From Pempheris klunzingeri (lineage: Eukaryota > Chordata > Actinopteri > Acropomatiformes > Pempheridae): a stretch of 64,000 nt of DNA. The notes under the pieces are model-generated. The model had not been told where the DNA came from and searched no databases. It saw nothing but the letters and a program-made list of their open reading frames with translations. The translations under genes were made by a program, and so were the position numbers. Shown piece by piece: positions 35,791 to 58,991 of the stretch. The stretch covers positions 14,129,618-14,193,617 of the forward strand of contig NC_092013.1 of NCBI RefSeq assembly GCF_042242105.1. Reading direction: 5' to 3'. Position 1 is the stretch's first letter. Every line of letters starts with the position of its first letter.

Positions 35791-36927
35791 CCATCATCAT
35801 CTCAGCGATGTTAATCTGAATAATGGTGGCATAAAAATGCATTTAAATCTATAGGTCTGGTTTTAATTGCTTTGAGTGTTTACAGGGTATTAATGTGTAT
35901 TTTACTCTGTTAAATAGGGTTAGAACTTTATTCTAGTCCTGTATGATATTTTAATATTAATAAATCTGAACGAATACAAAAACTTGATAGAACTGGGAAA
36001 TTCTTTACTGAAGGCAGTGCACATTTGTCACAACATTTTGAAGGTTGCTACATATAGGTTTGTGCATAGACGAATACAAGGAAAGTGAACTTAGAAACAG
36101 CAGACGAACATTTTCTTTTAAAAGGACAGAAAAAAACACAGATATAAAAGGAATGACAGCTTCCAGTGAAAACACATGTATACCAATATTCATTCAGGAT
36201 TCCAGTCAATCAGAGTGACTTCGACACTGCTCTCTCTGACATTCATAATTGCAGACTAATGTCCACACATCAGTCAAGCTCACAAACTGACAGCAAAATA
36301 AAAAAAAGTAGAGTTGCACCCATCAGGGGTGTCGAGGGGACGTGGCAGATTTCTGAGTCAGGGTCAAATGAAAATCCAGATACCTTTCAGTAACAGTATG
36401 GTTTTGATGGTGGGTTGTTCAAAGACCAGATTGAGTTTATTTAAACTTTGCCGAATTTAACTTGCAGACATGTGATTATCTGCTACTACAGCACGGGGTT
36501 GTGGATTATTATTTTATATAAGAATACAAGAATACTTATACAAGAAATGTCAAAACCATCACTGACTTTTTCTTTAAACACAACTGAGGTATCACAGGAT
36601 AATCAGATGGTACCCAATAACATAAAAAAAAACATTACTGGATACAACCGCTGTCTTGTCTGCCAGTCTTCGCTTCTCTCAACTCATTCTCTCAGGCACA
36701 TCAGACTCTCCGGGTGTAAGGCACTTCTCATCTCTCGCATCATTTCACACGCACATTCGCGCTAGCTCTCTCTCTCTCATTGTCTTGCGCCCTGTCTCAC
36801 TCTCTCGTTCACCGAAGAGGTGTTTTGCATTGTGTTCTCAGGGATCTTTGGATGCAGTGATGGCTGGTCACCTTCAGGCGATCGTCCAGCCAAGAGGTGC
36901 ACGTTTAACCCCCAGCATGGTGTTGTC
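35791..36927. other. rassf1 3' UTR and spacer to tusc2
   Basis: No coding sequence. A reverse AATAAA (TTTATT at 36436-36441) lies about 490 bases after the rassf1 stop and is a plausible poly(A) signal. The CT-rich tract at 36755-36815 would be GA-rich in the rassf1 transcript. Confidence 0.5.
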
Positions 36928-39900
36928 TCAGCCAGGGGTCGAGCCAGCCAGAGCCTCCTGCATCTTAGTGCGGGCCAGAGCGTACCGCTGCACTATCTGC
37001 TTGACGTGTTCCTCTTCTTCACGCTGCAGAATGCGCATGAAGTTCTTTAACTCGGGCATGGAGAAGGCATGCCACTGTAAGGAGAGAACAATCTTTTTAG
37101 TGTGTGCATGCAGAATGTAAACTAACCATGTTTGTGGGATCCACCACATTGTTTTGCATCTATTATTTTTATGCACTCACATTGACTTCTCCAGTTTCAT
37201 TCTCTTTCAGAACAAAACTGAGGACTTTCTCATTGGGCCCAGCACCCAGACGCAGGCGGAGGGGACGCTCATCATCTGACAGCTTGCGGACATAAACTGA
37301 GGGAGGCAGATAAAGAGACTCAGTTGAGTGTACAGCATAAAAATATTGATTTCAAAAAGGAATGAAGTTGTCAGAGTTCAATGTGTAAACATACTGAAAA
37401 AAAAAAAAAGTGGGGAGCAATACCTTGGTCATGACGCTCGCTGCGTTCAAACAGAGCAAACTTTCCAGGATTGTCCACCACAGTAAACTTTTTCAACAAA
37501 GCCTCGATGACCTCGCGGGCAGGAGTGCGTGAGCTTATGTGCAGGTGCTTGGATGCGTCCTTCGGCAGGTAGAAAGAGGTGCGGCGCTTCACTCCGCTAG
37601 CCTTCCTCCCTCCGGCATCGTGGCCTCCTTTCTTTGGATGTGTAACCGACACAGGTCGCGCCAGCTTGAACTGCACCTTTATGAAGCCGGTGTAGGAACC
37701 ATCCTTGTTCTGTTGAGGAGAATTAACATTTTACACTGAAGGAAGAGCAGCTTCACATTAAAATGCATGGACTTGTTGCGAGTCGTCACTGCTCACCATG
37801 TTCATGAACAGATTGCTGTTGATTTGAGCGTTGTATTCCTTCACCTTCTGCTGGATATCTGCAGTTGTCAGCTCCTGCTTTCCCCACTCAGTTTGTTCAT
37901 CCTACAGGGGACAGTGAGGAGTTACAGTGTTAAACCACCAGGTGTCAGTGCTCACCTCCAAACCACCACAGGAACAAGAAAAACCACTGCACTACACACA
38001 CCAGTACGAGAATGGACACCGGATACGGCCTTGGGTTGTGACATTAAAAATGTCATGTTCTGTAATAGTTGCAGACCTTGTGGATATCTTACAGTTTTTG
38101 TAAAATCACAAACACACGACAGAATTGTTGACCTTCTTGAGTAAGACTTTTACACAAGTAAAAATCTCTTTACAACATGCTGGTGTTCTATGAAAACACT
38201 GTGTGAGCCAAAATAAGGGAAATGACGAGGGTGTTTAGTACAAAGTTGGAAGGAGTTGTGAGGCTCTCATGTCAAAGCAACAGTGGTGTCATCCAAATTT
38301 GATTTCAACAAGTTCCTCCTCCGCCAGTGCTGATTACTGTTGTTTAGAGGAGGATCACAAACAGCCACACTAGTTAAGATGTTGTTCATTAAATTTGTTA
38401 GGTTCGGTTATTTCTAACAATGAGCACCAGTTGCATCAGACTCTCAACTTCCTGACAACGTAGCAGAGATGTCGTCAGCTCAGCCCAATCCTGTTTGACT
38501 GCTCTGATCCCACGGGGTAGGAGGGGAAAAGGCAGGGAGGAGGGAGGAAGAGGCTGAGAAGGGGGGGGGTTATGGGCAACTTGCAGCTGTTAGCAATGAC
38601 TGCAGACCAACGGTCCTGCATCGCATTCCTCAACTTGGTATTCATATAAAAATAGCCTCCCCTCTCAGACTCTCCCAAGCGGGAGAGACAATGCCCTCCC
38701 TTGTTTTTCAGGCACATCCTGTGAAGTCAGCTGCCTCATCAACCGCTCACTCCCAGTCATGTTTCAGTCATGCACATTTGGCCTCCAGCATCTGCATGCT
38801 CGTTACCTCAATAAGTGTTTTTCCTGTGTCTACCAGCCGGTTGGTATTTCCTGTATAAAAAAGGCAAATTTCACACAACTCTGAGGCGGCACAAATTTAT
38901 ACTGTACTGCAGCTAATTCCCTGAGGCTGGGGAAGGGGGTTTCCTAAGGAGTAAAGTCCAATTATCACTACCCTCAAGGTCCTGGGAATGCAGCTAACAT
39001 CTAAACTGCTACTTAAGCAGATTTCTCCCTTATCATAAACGAGCATTTGTGCACAAATGTTCAAATTGTCTCTAAATATCTAGCAGTCATCTGTTTTCAT
39101 GGCCCAGATTATCTAAAGAGAAACAAACCAGGCATAGCTGCAGGCATCCAAAAGCCTAGGAGGGTGATAAATGGACGTCAAGCAGGAGCAACATCAATAG
39201 CCACAATCTTGGGGAAGATTGAAAGACTGTAGAGTTAATGCGCTGCTGTTTACAACTCAATAAATCAATATGAGATCCATCTCAAGACTTCCAATGTGGT
39301 GACAGTGGGAGGACAAACATATGAAACAACCGTGTCTCTACGTGCAGTCAAAACGAGTGCAATACCAAAATATACAGTGCGGAAAGTGTCGACAACCAAA
39401 AAAACTGCTTTGTGCACGGAGACAGAAATAGGCGAATGTTACAGTAAACTGCAACTGTTTCTCAATAAAGACATTTGATTCGTGAGTGGGTGTGGGTGAC
39501 AAAAGGAACAGAAAACGAACAAATCCAAAACAACCCATGAGTCATGTGTGATTGCGATATCACTGTGAGAAACCTGAAGGAGCAGTCGATGTACAGTGGG
39601 TGTTAGACTGGAAACTCGAGAGGCTGGTGTGCGTCACAAAACATGACTTTTGGGTTTGGTCTCACCACGAGTTCATCTGTGGGTCTGTGCTTGTTACAAT
39701 ACAACTCTGAACCAAAGGCCGGTGTCTGCTCCCCCCCCAGAGCTGATGATTATGCACTTTAAAGTTAAGTTCACACACTCAGGCCTGTTTGCTCAAAACT
39801 AGATTAACAGGAACTCCACCCTCAGCCTGCAGGCCCAGCTGGGAAGCATCTCCTCAGCTGGGGACAGATAGCAGCTCCAGACAAGGGGTGCAGCTGAGTA

Positions 39901-42900
39901 ACACACCCTGACATTTAACCCCTAAAAAAAAAAGTATGAGAAAACTACCTAATTTAACTCCTCAGGAAGAGAGGAGAAATATCAAATAACGCGAGAGTAG
40001 CTGTGAGGAACCGCTCTGCGTCCACCTCTATGGTCTCACTTCCTGTTTTACATAGCTGACATGACTTTTAACAAACTTTTATTTACGTTTACGTCTACCT
40101 CTCACCTTCTGTATGTTAGCATTAACCTTAGCCTTGTGGGTTTTGGGGAAGAAGGATGTCCGGGCGGTGAAGTACTGCTCGAACTCGGTGTCGGAGTCCT
40201 CCTCGCTGCAGTAGCCGCTGCTGGTGGAGCTGCCCCAGGTCATCTCGAAGGAGGGCGTTTTGTCCGAGCTGCTAGCCGCGTTTGTCATGCTGACAACACC
40301 TTTAGCACTAGAGTCAACTACGGGAACTTAACTCACCACGACTAAAAGTGCTAAAAGAAAAAAAACACTTTTAGCTAAATTTACACTAAAACCTGGTTTA
40401 ACTGGAGCCTTTAACGTCAATTAACGGCTATGCTAGCTAACTTTGACGGCTAACTTCTCTCACAGACGACCAAATATCTTCCGCGCCGCGATAACAACAG
40501 ACAAATCGCCAAAATGTTATTGATTTTCTCTCTCAGAGTTATAATCTGCCGGCCACGTTTCCACTACAGGCTGTGTGAAACAGGATGTGTTCAGGGCCCC
40601 CGCCCCTGCTGCTTCGCTTCCTTCCCCCCGCCGAGGCCCCACCCTGGTCCGTTGGCTTGGGTTTGGAAAATACACAAAACTACCGCAGCCGGGTGCGATT
40701 GGACGCCGAGGGGAAATACCACATGCCTCACCCCTCCCATCACCCCGTCTCTCTCATCCTCCCCCTCCCCCTCCCCCTCCTCTTCCTCCCACGGATGCTG
40801 CTCCCTCTCCCCCCCGCTGACCCTGTCCCCGGTCATGTGATAACTGGACGGACTGGTCACACAGCCAGAGAGCACATGGGAGTTATTAGTCAACTGATGA
40901 GCTGCACACAATTATAGCTCAGCTCTAAAACTTTAGACTGCTTAAGTTTTTCCTTTTCTGTATTCAAAAGTTTAAGAGTGCGTGGTGGGAAAAAAAGGAG
41001 GGAAATACACCAAACCCTCCTAAATACACAGAGAAATAGTACATAGTCACTACATGGTAGCTAATTTGCACTGTTTTTCACTCATAATTTCAAATACCTC
41101 GTCCATACTGTACATTTATGTCTGTGCAACTCATTTTTCATGTGCAATAATTATTTATTTATTTTTCATTTCACCTTACTCAACAACCATATCAATATGC
41201 TGCACACCATGTGTGGGCCTTCAGCACCAGGATCAGGAAGCACTGCCCAAGGGGAGCAGCAGAGGTAGAGAGATCCTAACGTTATCAGAAAACGATTTTC
41301 CATCTTGTGAAGAGTTCACAACAACTCCCAGGTTATAATCACGACTGGATTTTTTTTCTGAAAGCTCCTATATGGTGACTTACTACTTAACAGAGCGCTG
41401 AAGGATGAGTTAGCATTTTTGCACGTTTTTTGATGAGCTTTTGGTAAGATGCCTGAAATAAGGTTTCCAGTTAACACAAAATAAAGCTTCACGTTTTGTT
41501 CAAAGAACATAAAATATGTCAGCAAATACCCCACAAAAGGCTGCTGCTGCTAACAAGTGGTTAAATGAGATGGTTGTCGGCGGCATCATGACACACACAC
41601 AGAAACTCATCTACTCTTGAAAATCTTTTCTAGATGAAAAGATTTTACAGCCTCTCGTTGTCTTTATACAAACTATTGTAAGCGCCATCATGGTGATGCT
41701 GCAGTCAAGTGACCATAGTGTAGTTTGTTTATATCCTACTGTTAGCTTTTTACTGGCAGTTGCATTTATGCTTCAAATAATGTTTATTTCTGAAGATTAT
41801 CTCACTGAAAAAAACCTTCAAGTATCACAGACTTTTGTTCGCCACAGAGCTTTTTGATTTTCTGCAATAACCCAAAACCCATTTGAGAAATCCTGCTGGC
41901 TGTTTGTTGAGAGAACCACGGCGATGTTAAGTTTCGGGTTGGCCTACAAAAGTATGTCATCCCTGCAAGACTGTAAAACGACAACTTGTGAAGGGTTTAC
42001 AACAACTTCAAGGTCGTGATTACGATTTTCCTAAAGGCAAACAAGTAAGCTGACCTTCATGTGTAAAATCAGTCGAGTGCTCCTTTAATCAATCACCATT
42101 TTCATTAATAAATTATTTAACAGTCTGAGTCTCTTCTCCAGCAAATTGCCTGACATTTCCTGTCACCTGCTTCTTAAAGATGAGCGTTTCTTTTTAAAAA
42201 AATAATATTAAATCAAACATTGTTAAGACACAAAACGAGCACCATGACTGTCACCCTGGGAAACTATGAAAGACAACTGTCAGGATTTTCATTTTGTAGA
42301 AAATACAGCTGAACAGCAAATGAAAATAACATGAATGTACCAATCCAACATGCCTAATTGGTATCAGTGCAGATCTTGACCTGAATAAGCTGACTGAGTA
42401 TAAAAACAATTTTCAGTATGCTGTAAACACTTTTTAAACCATCTGGGGGACTGATGCTAAGATGTGACCACAGATGAAGACTCAGTTTCGGGATCATAGC
42501 GTTTGTGCTGTGAATCGCTCCACTGAAAACTATAATCAGGTGTGTTGATACGATTGTCTTTAATTTCTGCTAGAAAATGACCAGCATTTAAAACTGAGAT
42601 GAGAGGCTTTTTTTCAGTTTCTATGATTCTGAGACGGATAAACAATCTCCTTTTTTTTCTCTTTTGTTCACCCACATCGTACCCTCTTAATTGATTCAAG
42701 TAAAAACACTGAGGAGGACATAAAAACAAGGGCACGCGTCCAACTGGTGAGAACATTTTGAAATAACTATTTCTCTCTGCTGAGGTGTAGGTCACATCTT
42801 TTTGCATTACAATATTGGCTGTCAGCACACACACGTTGGCTGATACATGTTGGCAGGAAATACTTTGGAGCCTCCTAGCGTGAACACATGTGGGCTGCTA

Positions 42901-43479
42901 CACCCAGAAACCCTCCAGCTGTTCTTACACCGAACCAAAGGAAAAACATTTCAGTGGCACAAACCTTACAAAAGTAAATAATACATTAAAAACGATACGA
43001 TTCTGCTTTTTTTTTTTGCTGACACAGAGCAAAATGAACCTGTCTTGCATTCTTTGTTCTGTTGGTCTTTCTACGTGTGCAACCTTTGCTGTCTTTTGTA
43101 ACAGGTCGTGTTCATGTCACACCAACACCATATCTAACTGCGTCTTACTGTTCATACTACAGCTAGCTGAAGTTTTTACATTCCAGTCGTGCTTTGATAA
43201 GCAACCAGGGTTGATACAGAGGAAATAAAACCTGTTACCCAGAGACCAAACCCTGCTGTCATGAACAGCTGCTAGCCTCGACTAACCTGTTTATAAAAAC
43301 TATGGTACAGAGAAACATTGTGAGGAATCCTCTTCTATAAGATTTTAGATGTAAAGCCGCCAGGATTTGACATTAATTAATTAGTGCATCTTCTCTTCTG
43401 AAAATGCATTAATTGAAGATTATAAGATTCTCTCTGGATAAGTGTAATAAAATGCCCTAAAACACAGAACTCCTTGCTG

Positions 43480-43510
<31 letters not shown>

Positions 43511-45301
43511 CTGTATATGTACACCCACGTCAGTACACTCGGCTGTCGGAGGACTCTTGCTTATTATTACCTGTAATTTTCAGTTACAATTACAAACTTC
43601 CCCTTCAAATCCCTTTACTTCTCTTTAAAATGTGATGGCCTACCTCGTACTGCCCTGCATGATTGTTCACAGCAAACATACGGTAACCTCTGGCATGGTC
43701 AGGTAAGCTTTAATTATGTGGCCGTGCAGTTAGTGCAATTGAAGCTGTGTATTTATTGCAGTGGAAAAGTGGTTCCTGATTTTGGCCATGAAATAGTTCC
43801 TTTGTTGACTAAAGCGACCCAGTAGAATTACTATGTAATCAAACCAGGCAGCACACAAGGTCACATGCCAAGTATAGAGACCCGAAGAGGCCACCAGTTT
43901 TCTCACCCATTGTGTTATATATAATGGTAAATATAGTGGAACGATATGGAAATAATTTCTTGCTGTTTAAAATGCCATAAAAAGTAAACAGTGACTTCTA
44001 CCACTTCTGACTGTGAGCAAGGCTGCTTATAAACTATTGAACTATTGAAGCCCTTCACACTGCCGCATACAAAGGTCCTTACCACATTTGTGTCAGTCTC
44101 TATGGTGTACTCCACAACACAGGTGTGGTCGGCCACAGAGCCGCGGTCCCAGCTGCAGTCCAGCCGAATCAGGGCACGACAGCGGTAGTGGCATGTGAAC
44201 TTACAGTCTGTAAGTGCAGAAAGTCACAGAGTTTAGACAGACACTGCAAAATGTATGAATACATGCAACATTACTGTAGAGAGCGATTCTAAATGAGTGA
44301 TGTCCTCCTCTGGCCATTAATGGTCACTGCAGTTATTCTGAGTTGGCTCTCAGCTGCATTTACCATCCTCTCCCTTTTGTGTCACAATATCAATAAAAAC
44401 TAAAATAAATGGTCAACATGTCTTCAAATGGCAGCTCAACCTGCTGTGGAGTGCAGCTGTGAAATAAAACAGGTGAGACACTAAATATCATGTGTATGTA
44501 GAGTTTGTCATTCTGTATAAATCAAACTTCTCTTTGATCAAAGTCTTAACAGTTATCAGTGTTTCATTAATGTGACTGCGGTTTCATATTCAGATTGCTG
44601 TTGAGAAGCACACTAAATGCTTTTCATAAACCACAGCTCCATTTTAGTGGGTTTCAGTTGTTGAAAAGGAAGTTCGAGACTATTGCGACTCCACGACAAG
44701 TCTTAAGCAAAAACAGCATGCAGGTCTGTGCAGCCAACTCTGGTCCTCGATAATGATCAAACCACCAGAACCACTAAAACAACTGCTTGCATGTTGGGTT
44801 CCGGTTCCTTCAAAAACGCTCAAATCAAGCAGTAAAAGTTATGATGTCTGCGTTTCAACAGGCTGAGCACGTGGATACTTGGGCCTCCACCTACATTGGT
44901 AGCTACGTCTTCCTCTCATTTCTGATCATGCATATGCACAGAAGCAATCAGACACACAGACAGCCTACGTAAGCCCACTCACTGACACACCGCAGGCTCT
45001 GCTTGTACAGGCCCCAGATGAAGTCCCCACACAGGTCACACCACGTGGGCTGAGCGTGGCTGCACGGCTGGAAGTTGTGTCCCTCTCCCTTCTCCTCAGT
45101 GAGCTGGTGGTCCTCAGTGCTGCTCAGGACTCTGATGATGCCCACCCGGCTCAGCAGGTCTGGGACCTTCCCCGGGCTGATCCTCAGGGCATTGGCCCTC
45201 TCCAGGCGTGGAGGTGAGCAGGGCGAACGCGTGCCGGTCAGCTCTATCTGCTCTCTGCCTGGCCTCAGGTCGCGGAGCTCGATGAGCTCCCCCAAAGACA
45301 T
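36928..45301 (-). CDS. rassf1: Ras association domain protein 1, isoform A
   Basis: A Hippo-pathway scaffold that binds MST kinases, Ras-like GTPases and microtubules. Coding exons: 44983-45301, 44083-44207, 37797-37901, 37424-37709, 37181-37296 and 36928-37074, giving 365 residues (human RASSF1A has 340). The order is an N-terminal MSLGELIELRDL, then a C1 zinc finger (GHNF, CDLCGDFIWG, CVNCKFTCHYRC, LDC) with the full His/Cys set. A linker follows, then the RA domain (RRTSFYLPKDASKHLHI to LSFVLKENETGEVN) and the C-terminal SARAH coiled coil (WHAFSMPELKNFMRILQREEE). The stretch between LERANALRIS and the C1 domain is longer than in human. Human LSQ at the ATM site is replaced by LTT. An untranslated first exon ends at 46326. 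Confidence 0.96.
40106..40288 (-). CDS. rassf1: rassf1 alternative first exon, RASSF1C type
   Basis: An open exon of 61 codons starts MTNAASSSDKTPSFEMTWGS, continues STSSGYCSEEDSDTEFEQYF and TARTS, and ends at a GTGAGA donor in phase 0. Human RASSF1C begins MGEAEAPSFEMTW, then STTSSGYCSQEDSDSELEQY and FTARTS, so the match is unmistakable. Joined to exon 37797-37901 it gives about 278 residues without the C1 finger (human RASSF1C has 270). It lies inside the 6.2-kb intron of isoform A with its own GC-rich upstream region. Confidence 0.95.
40289..40850 (-). promoter_or_regulatory. Internal GC-rich promoter of rassf1 isoform C
   Basis: Upstream of the RASSF1C-type exon are GCTAGC-rich sequence (40420-40460), a CCGCGCCGCG stretch (40480-40492), then a C-rich block (40560-40830) with CTCCCCCTCCCCCTCCCCCT at about 40758-40780. 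On the transcribed gene's sense strand these are three adjacent G5 runs. The start site is not determined. Confidence 0.55.
43483..43509. repeat. (TA)n microsatellite
   Basis: About 13 TA units in the rassf1 large intron. Confidence 0.95.
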
Positions 45302-45450
45302 AGTGCCGCTCAGAGCTTGGCTTCCTCCATTTTCACTGACAGACAGAAAAACACAGAATGACACACTGGCACCTGCCAAAGACTGTTTGGCTCCTGTACT
45401 ATACTGTACTCCTGTACTGTACTAACTATAAGAACTATACACATCGGTGA

Positions 45451-45880
45451 CAGGAGTATTCAGAAGCTGTACTTATGTAAAGAAGCAATACCACAGTTTA
45501 AAGAAACGTCATTATAAGTCAACATCCTGCGTTCAGTCGCTCAGCACAGACACATTAACAGCTAAAAGCATCAAAAGTGAAAGTACCCACTGCACTTCAG
45601 AATAATCTCTTTACATAATTTATAATGATTACACAGCCAGTTTAGGTGGAGTTTAGTTTAATTTCACCTAATATATTTATTTTATTTTACTTATTTTCAT
45701 TTAATTTACACACTGTTTGACAGTTTCAATTGTAACAATGCATCACTTTTTTATAAACTGATCACGTTTTATGGGTAAAATCATATTGTAGCTGTCAAAT
45801 AAATACAATCATGTAAAAAGTACAATATTTCACACTGAAATGTAGTGAAGCGTAAGTATAGCAGCATAAAATGGAAACCT
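45451..45880 (-). repeat. hAT-like non-autonomous repeat copy
   Basis: From AGGAGTATTCAGAAGCTGTA through GCATCAAAAGTGAAAGTACC, TAACAATGCATCACTTTTTT and GTAGCTGTCAAATAAATACA to GCATAAAATGGAAA it follows the order of the common teleost repeat of this type. It lies in the rassf1 5' UTR intron. Confidence 0.7.
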
Positions 45881-46325
45881 ACCTAAACTGTACAGCTCTA
45901 GAGTCACATTGATTATATATAGGTATTATGTAATGTTTGCTTGCTATTGGCCATTTTAACACACAGGCTTACTGTATTTTTGGTATGTGGTGGTTTGTGT
46001 TGTATGACATGTTGGTTTGTCAGACATTAGTTACTCTGTTGAAGTTATTACATAACAATTGACAGTCTGCAAACCCTGCACAAGTAAAGTATGAAAGTAG
46101 CAACAACAGCCTGATGTAAAACACATGACTGTAACATGTTCATGTGCAAAATGTCCCAATTGTACGTTTTACGAAACATGACCCTTCCTTCCTAAATCCT
46201 CTGTTAATAAAGAGGCTGAAAACTCAAATGTTTGGTCATAAACCCACCAGCCTTGTAAATGAAACGGATCATCTCTGAAAGTACAAAGTAGGAATAAATC
46301 CTCAGTTATCTTCAGCCCGACTCAC

Positions 46326-46500
46326 CAGAACAGGGGAGAAAACGGCCCCGTGGCAGCCGCTTTGTCTCAAAACTTTCTTCCATCCGAGGAGAAAAAGTTT
46401 CCGCAGAAATGTCTGTTTCCAAGTAGCGGAGGTGTGTGAGTGTATGTGTGTGTGTGTGTGTGCAGCCTCGGCTACATCTCTGGAAATAATCGATCATCAC
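46326..46500 (-). other. rassf1: rassf1 isoform A untranslated first exon (3' part)
   Basis: A GTGAGT donor (46320-46325) follows CTCCCCTGTTCTG. The next exon starts at 45335 after a CTGTCTGTCAG acceptor. Frames across this junction meet a stop before the main ATG, so the exon is noncoding apart from an upstream ORF. A GT microsatellite (46441-46463) lies within or just upstream of it. The 5' limit is unknown. Confidence 0.6.
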
Positions 46501-47361
46501 CGGCTGTTCACAGCGACAGACGGAGGCCGTAGGTTAGTTTGTCCGGTAACATCAGTCTGATCAGAAGTGGGACATTAACCCACTTGTGACTGTGGCAGAC
46601 TGAGCTGAGGGAGGAAGCAGCATATCATGAGAAAGAGAGAGTGAGATGAGACTTGAGTTGAGCCGACATCCGGAATGCTTTCACATAGGGGGTGCCTCTG
46701 AGCCCGGAGCACAGCTGAGGAGGCGTGCAAAGTCCCCCACCCCATCAAACCTCTGCCCCAAACAGTGATGGATGGATGGAAAACCTCAAATATATAAGAA
46801 TAAGCTGCAAAAAACCTTGAACTACAAATATTTAACCCTGTGGCCAAGCCTGCTGATCCTCTGCACAAACATTCAGGGGGGTAAAGTCTGAACATAACCT
46901 ACAGGAATATTAACCAAGAGGAAGGACCACAAATTCAGAACTACTTTAAGCTCACCAGTCATCAGTGACTCCACATGAATCCAGAGAGTTTATGTTTCTC
47001 TCTGTTATAGTCATTGAAAAACACGCACATGCTTTTGTTTTTATGAGCGCTGAGCGAGAGGACGAGGTAGAAAAGCATTCGGTAAAGCACTATTTTTATT
47101 TTCTACCTCTGTCGAAGTATAAAATCTCTTGACAGAGAGGGAAGTGGAGAGAGCCCCCCACACTCCTTCATTAAAGAGACCAATGATTAAAACAGTCATA
47201 GGAACAAACATTACAGTCAGAAACTACAAGATTTTGACCTTTTCCAGCACTCAAAGAAAGAAGATTTAAAATGTACAAGAATCCAAAAGCAGATCTGTTC
47301 TCCTCCTGTCATGTGACTGTGCTGATCTCCTGTTCGCCCATGTGCTTCTACAGTCTGTCTC
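46501..47361. other. rassf1 promoter side and zmynd10 3' UTR
   Basis: No coding sequence. A TTTATT at 47095-47100 (reverse AATAAA) lies 262 bases after the zmynd10 stop and is a plausible poly(A) signal. A short GATG run is at about 46767-46779. Confidence 0.5.
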
Positions 47362-53632
<6,271 letters not shown>

Positions 53633-54636
53633 TTCGATAAAAAAGAAAATTGCCCGAATTTAATTTCACTATCTCTTCATTCAAGTTGTTTCTGAAGTTA
53701 GCTAAACTTGTGTTAGCGGTTACCCTCGTCTCCTGTGGTTGTCACGGTTACTGTCGCTTCCTGTGGTCGTCATGGTTACAGTAAACCAAGCGTAGTTCCT
53801 GCCTGCAGCCGGAGGAGGGTGATGCTTCCTCAGGTAAAACCAGCACCTGGCTGAGTATGAAAAGGTCTAAAAAAATGACAAAGAAGTAGTACTAGCAGAG
53901 TGTACTTCCAGTGTCAAAAGTCGAAGTACTGATGTATTTACGTGTAAGACCCATTTTACTGTTGTACGTTGACGTGATGGCGCATTTAATATACAGCTGG
54001 GAAGTTCAATCTGTAACAATGGATCATAATTTTTAAGCTCACCGTGTATTTTGTGCGTAAACTCTTGATTTGTAAAGTAACTAGTAACAAAAGCTGTCAA
54101 ATACACAAGTGCAGTGAAATGAAGACAATGACATACACAAGTACAAGTACCTTCATGTATATAATATATAAAAATTAATGTTCGACAGTCTGTTATTGCA
54201 GTTTAAAAGTTAGTTAAATATTTTTTTCCAGTCGCATAATGTGAGATCTTCTGTATCTGCGTGTCGCAGTGCATCAATCTGAGGCAAATTACATCAAATG
54301 GCAAATTCTACATGTCTTTTGTTTTGTTTTTTTTGCATTATTTGCACTCTGATTTCAAACTATCACACTGTGGCACAATCTCTTTTATTAATCACAGATT
54401 TTCCTCTGTACAATATTTATAAATATCACCTTCCTCGCTTGATCTAAACAGAAGTGTATGCCAATTCTTAATGAAGAGAAGGTTATTATAAAAACACACA
54501 CACAAACCTAGCATAAAAATTACAAAACACTACTTCACTTTTCTCTGTTATTCCTCTCACTGGAGGCATCTTTGGTTGAGGCATTTCTGTAACTTTCAGT
54601 CTGACGGCTGTTGCTCTGTTTTCAGTTCACGTCACA
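53633..54636. other. zmynd10 promoter side and nprl2 3' UTR
   Basis: The first 200 bases upstream of zmynd10 form its likely promoter. A degraded hAT-like repeat copy (about 53900-54153, minus) follows. A reverse AATAAA (TTTATT at 54384-54389) about 250 bases past the nprl2 stop is a plausible poly(A) signal. Confidence 0.5.
53900..54153 (-). repeat. hAT-like non-autonomous repeat copy
   Basis: GTGTCAAAAGTCGAAGTACT, CTGTAACAATGGATCATAAT, TTGTAAAGTAACTAGTAACA and AAAGCTGTCAAATACACAAG match the common teleost repeat in reverse orientation. Confidence 0.65.

Positions 54637-58991
<4,355 letters not shown>

Larger units (their letters stand above)
37902..44082. other. rassf1 isoform A large intron (outside the RASSF1C exon)
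   Basis: About 6.2 kb. Apart from exon 40106-40288 I see no gene. It contains direct repeats of about 43 bases near 41305-41347 and 41979-42023 (CTTGTGAAGAGTTCACAACA versus CTTGTGAAGGGTTTACAACA). These look like parts of an old dispersed repeat. It also holds a TA microsatellite at 43483-43509. Confidence 0.5.

Noticed and set aside
40514-40917. Pro-rich plus-strand frames of about 110 codons
   Set aside because: They come from the C-rich promoter block of rassf1C. They have low complexity and no domain.
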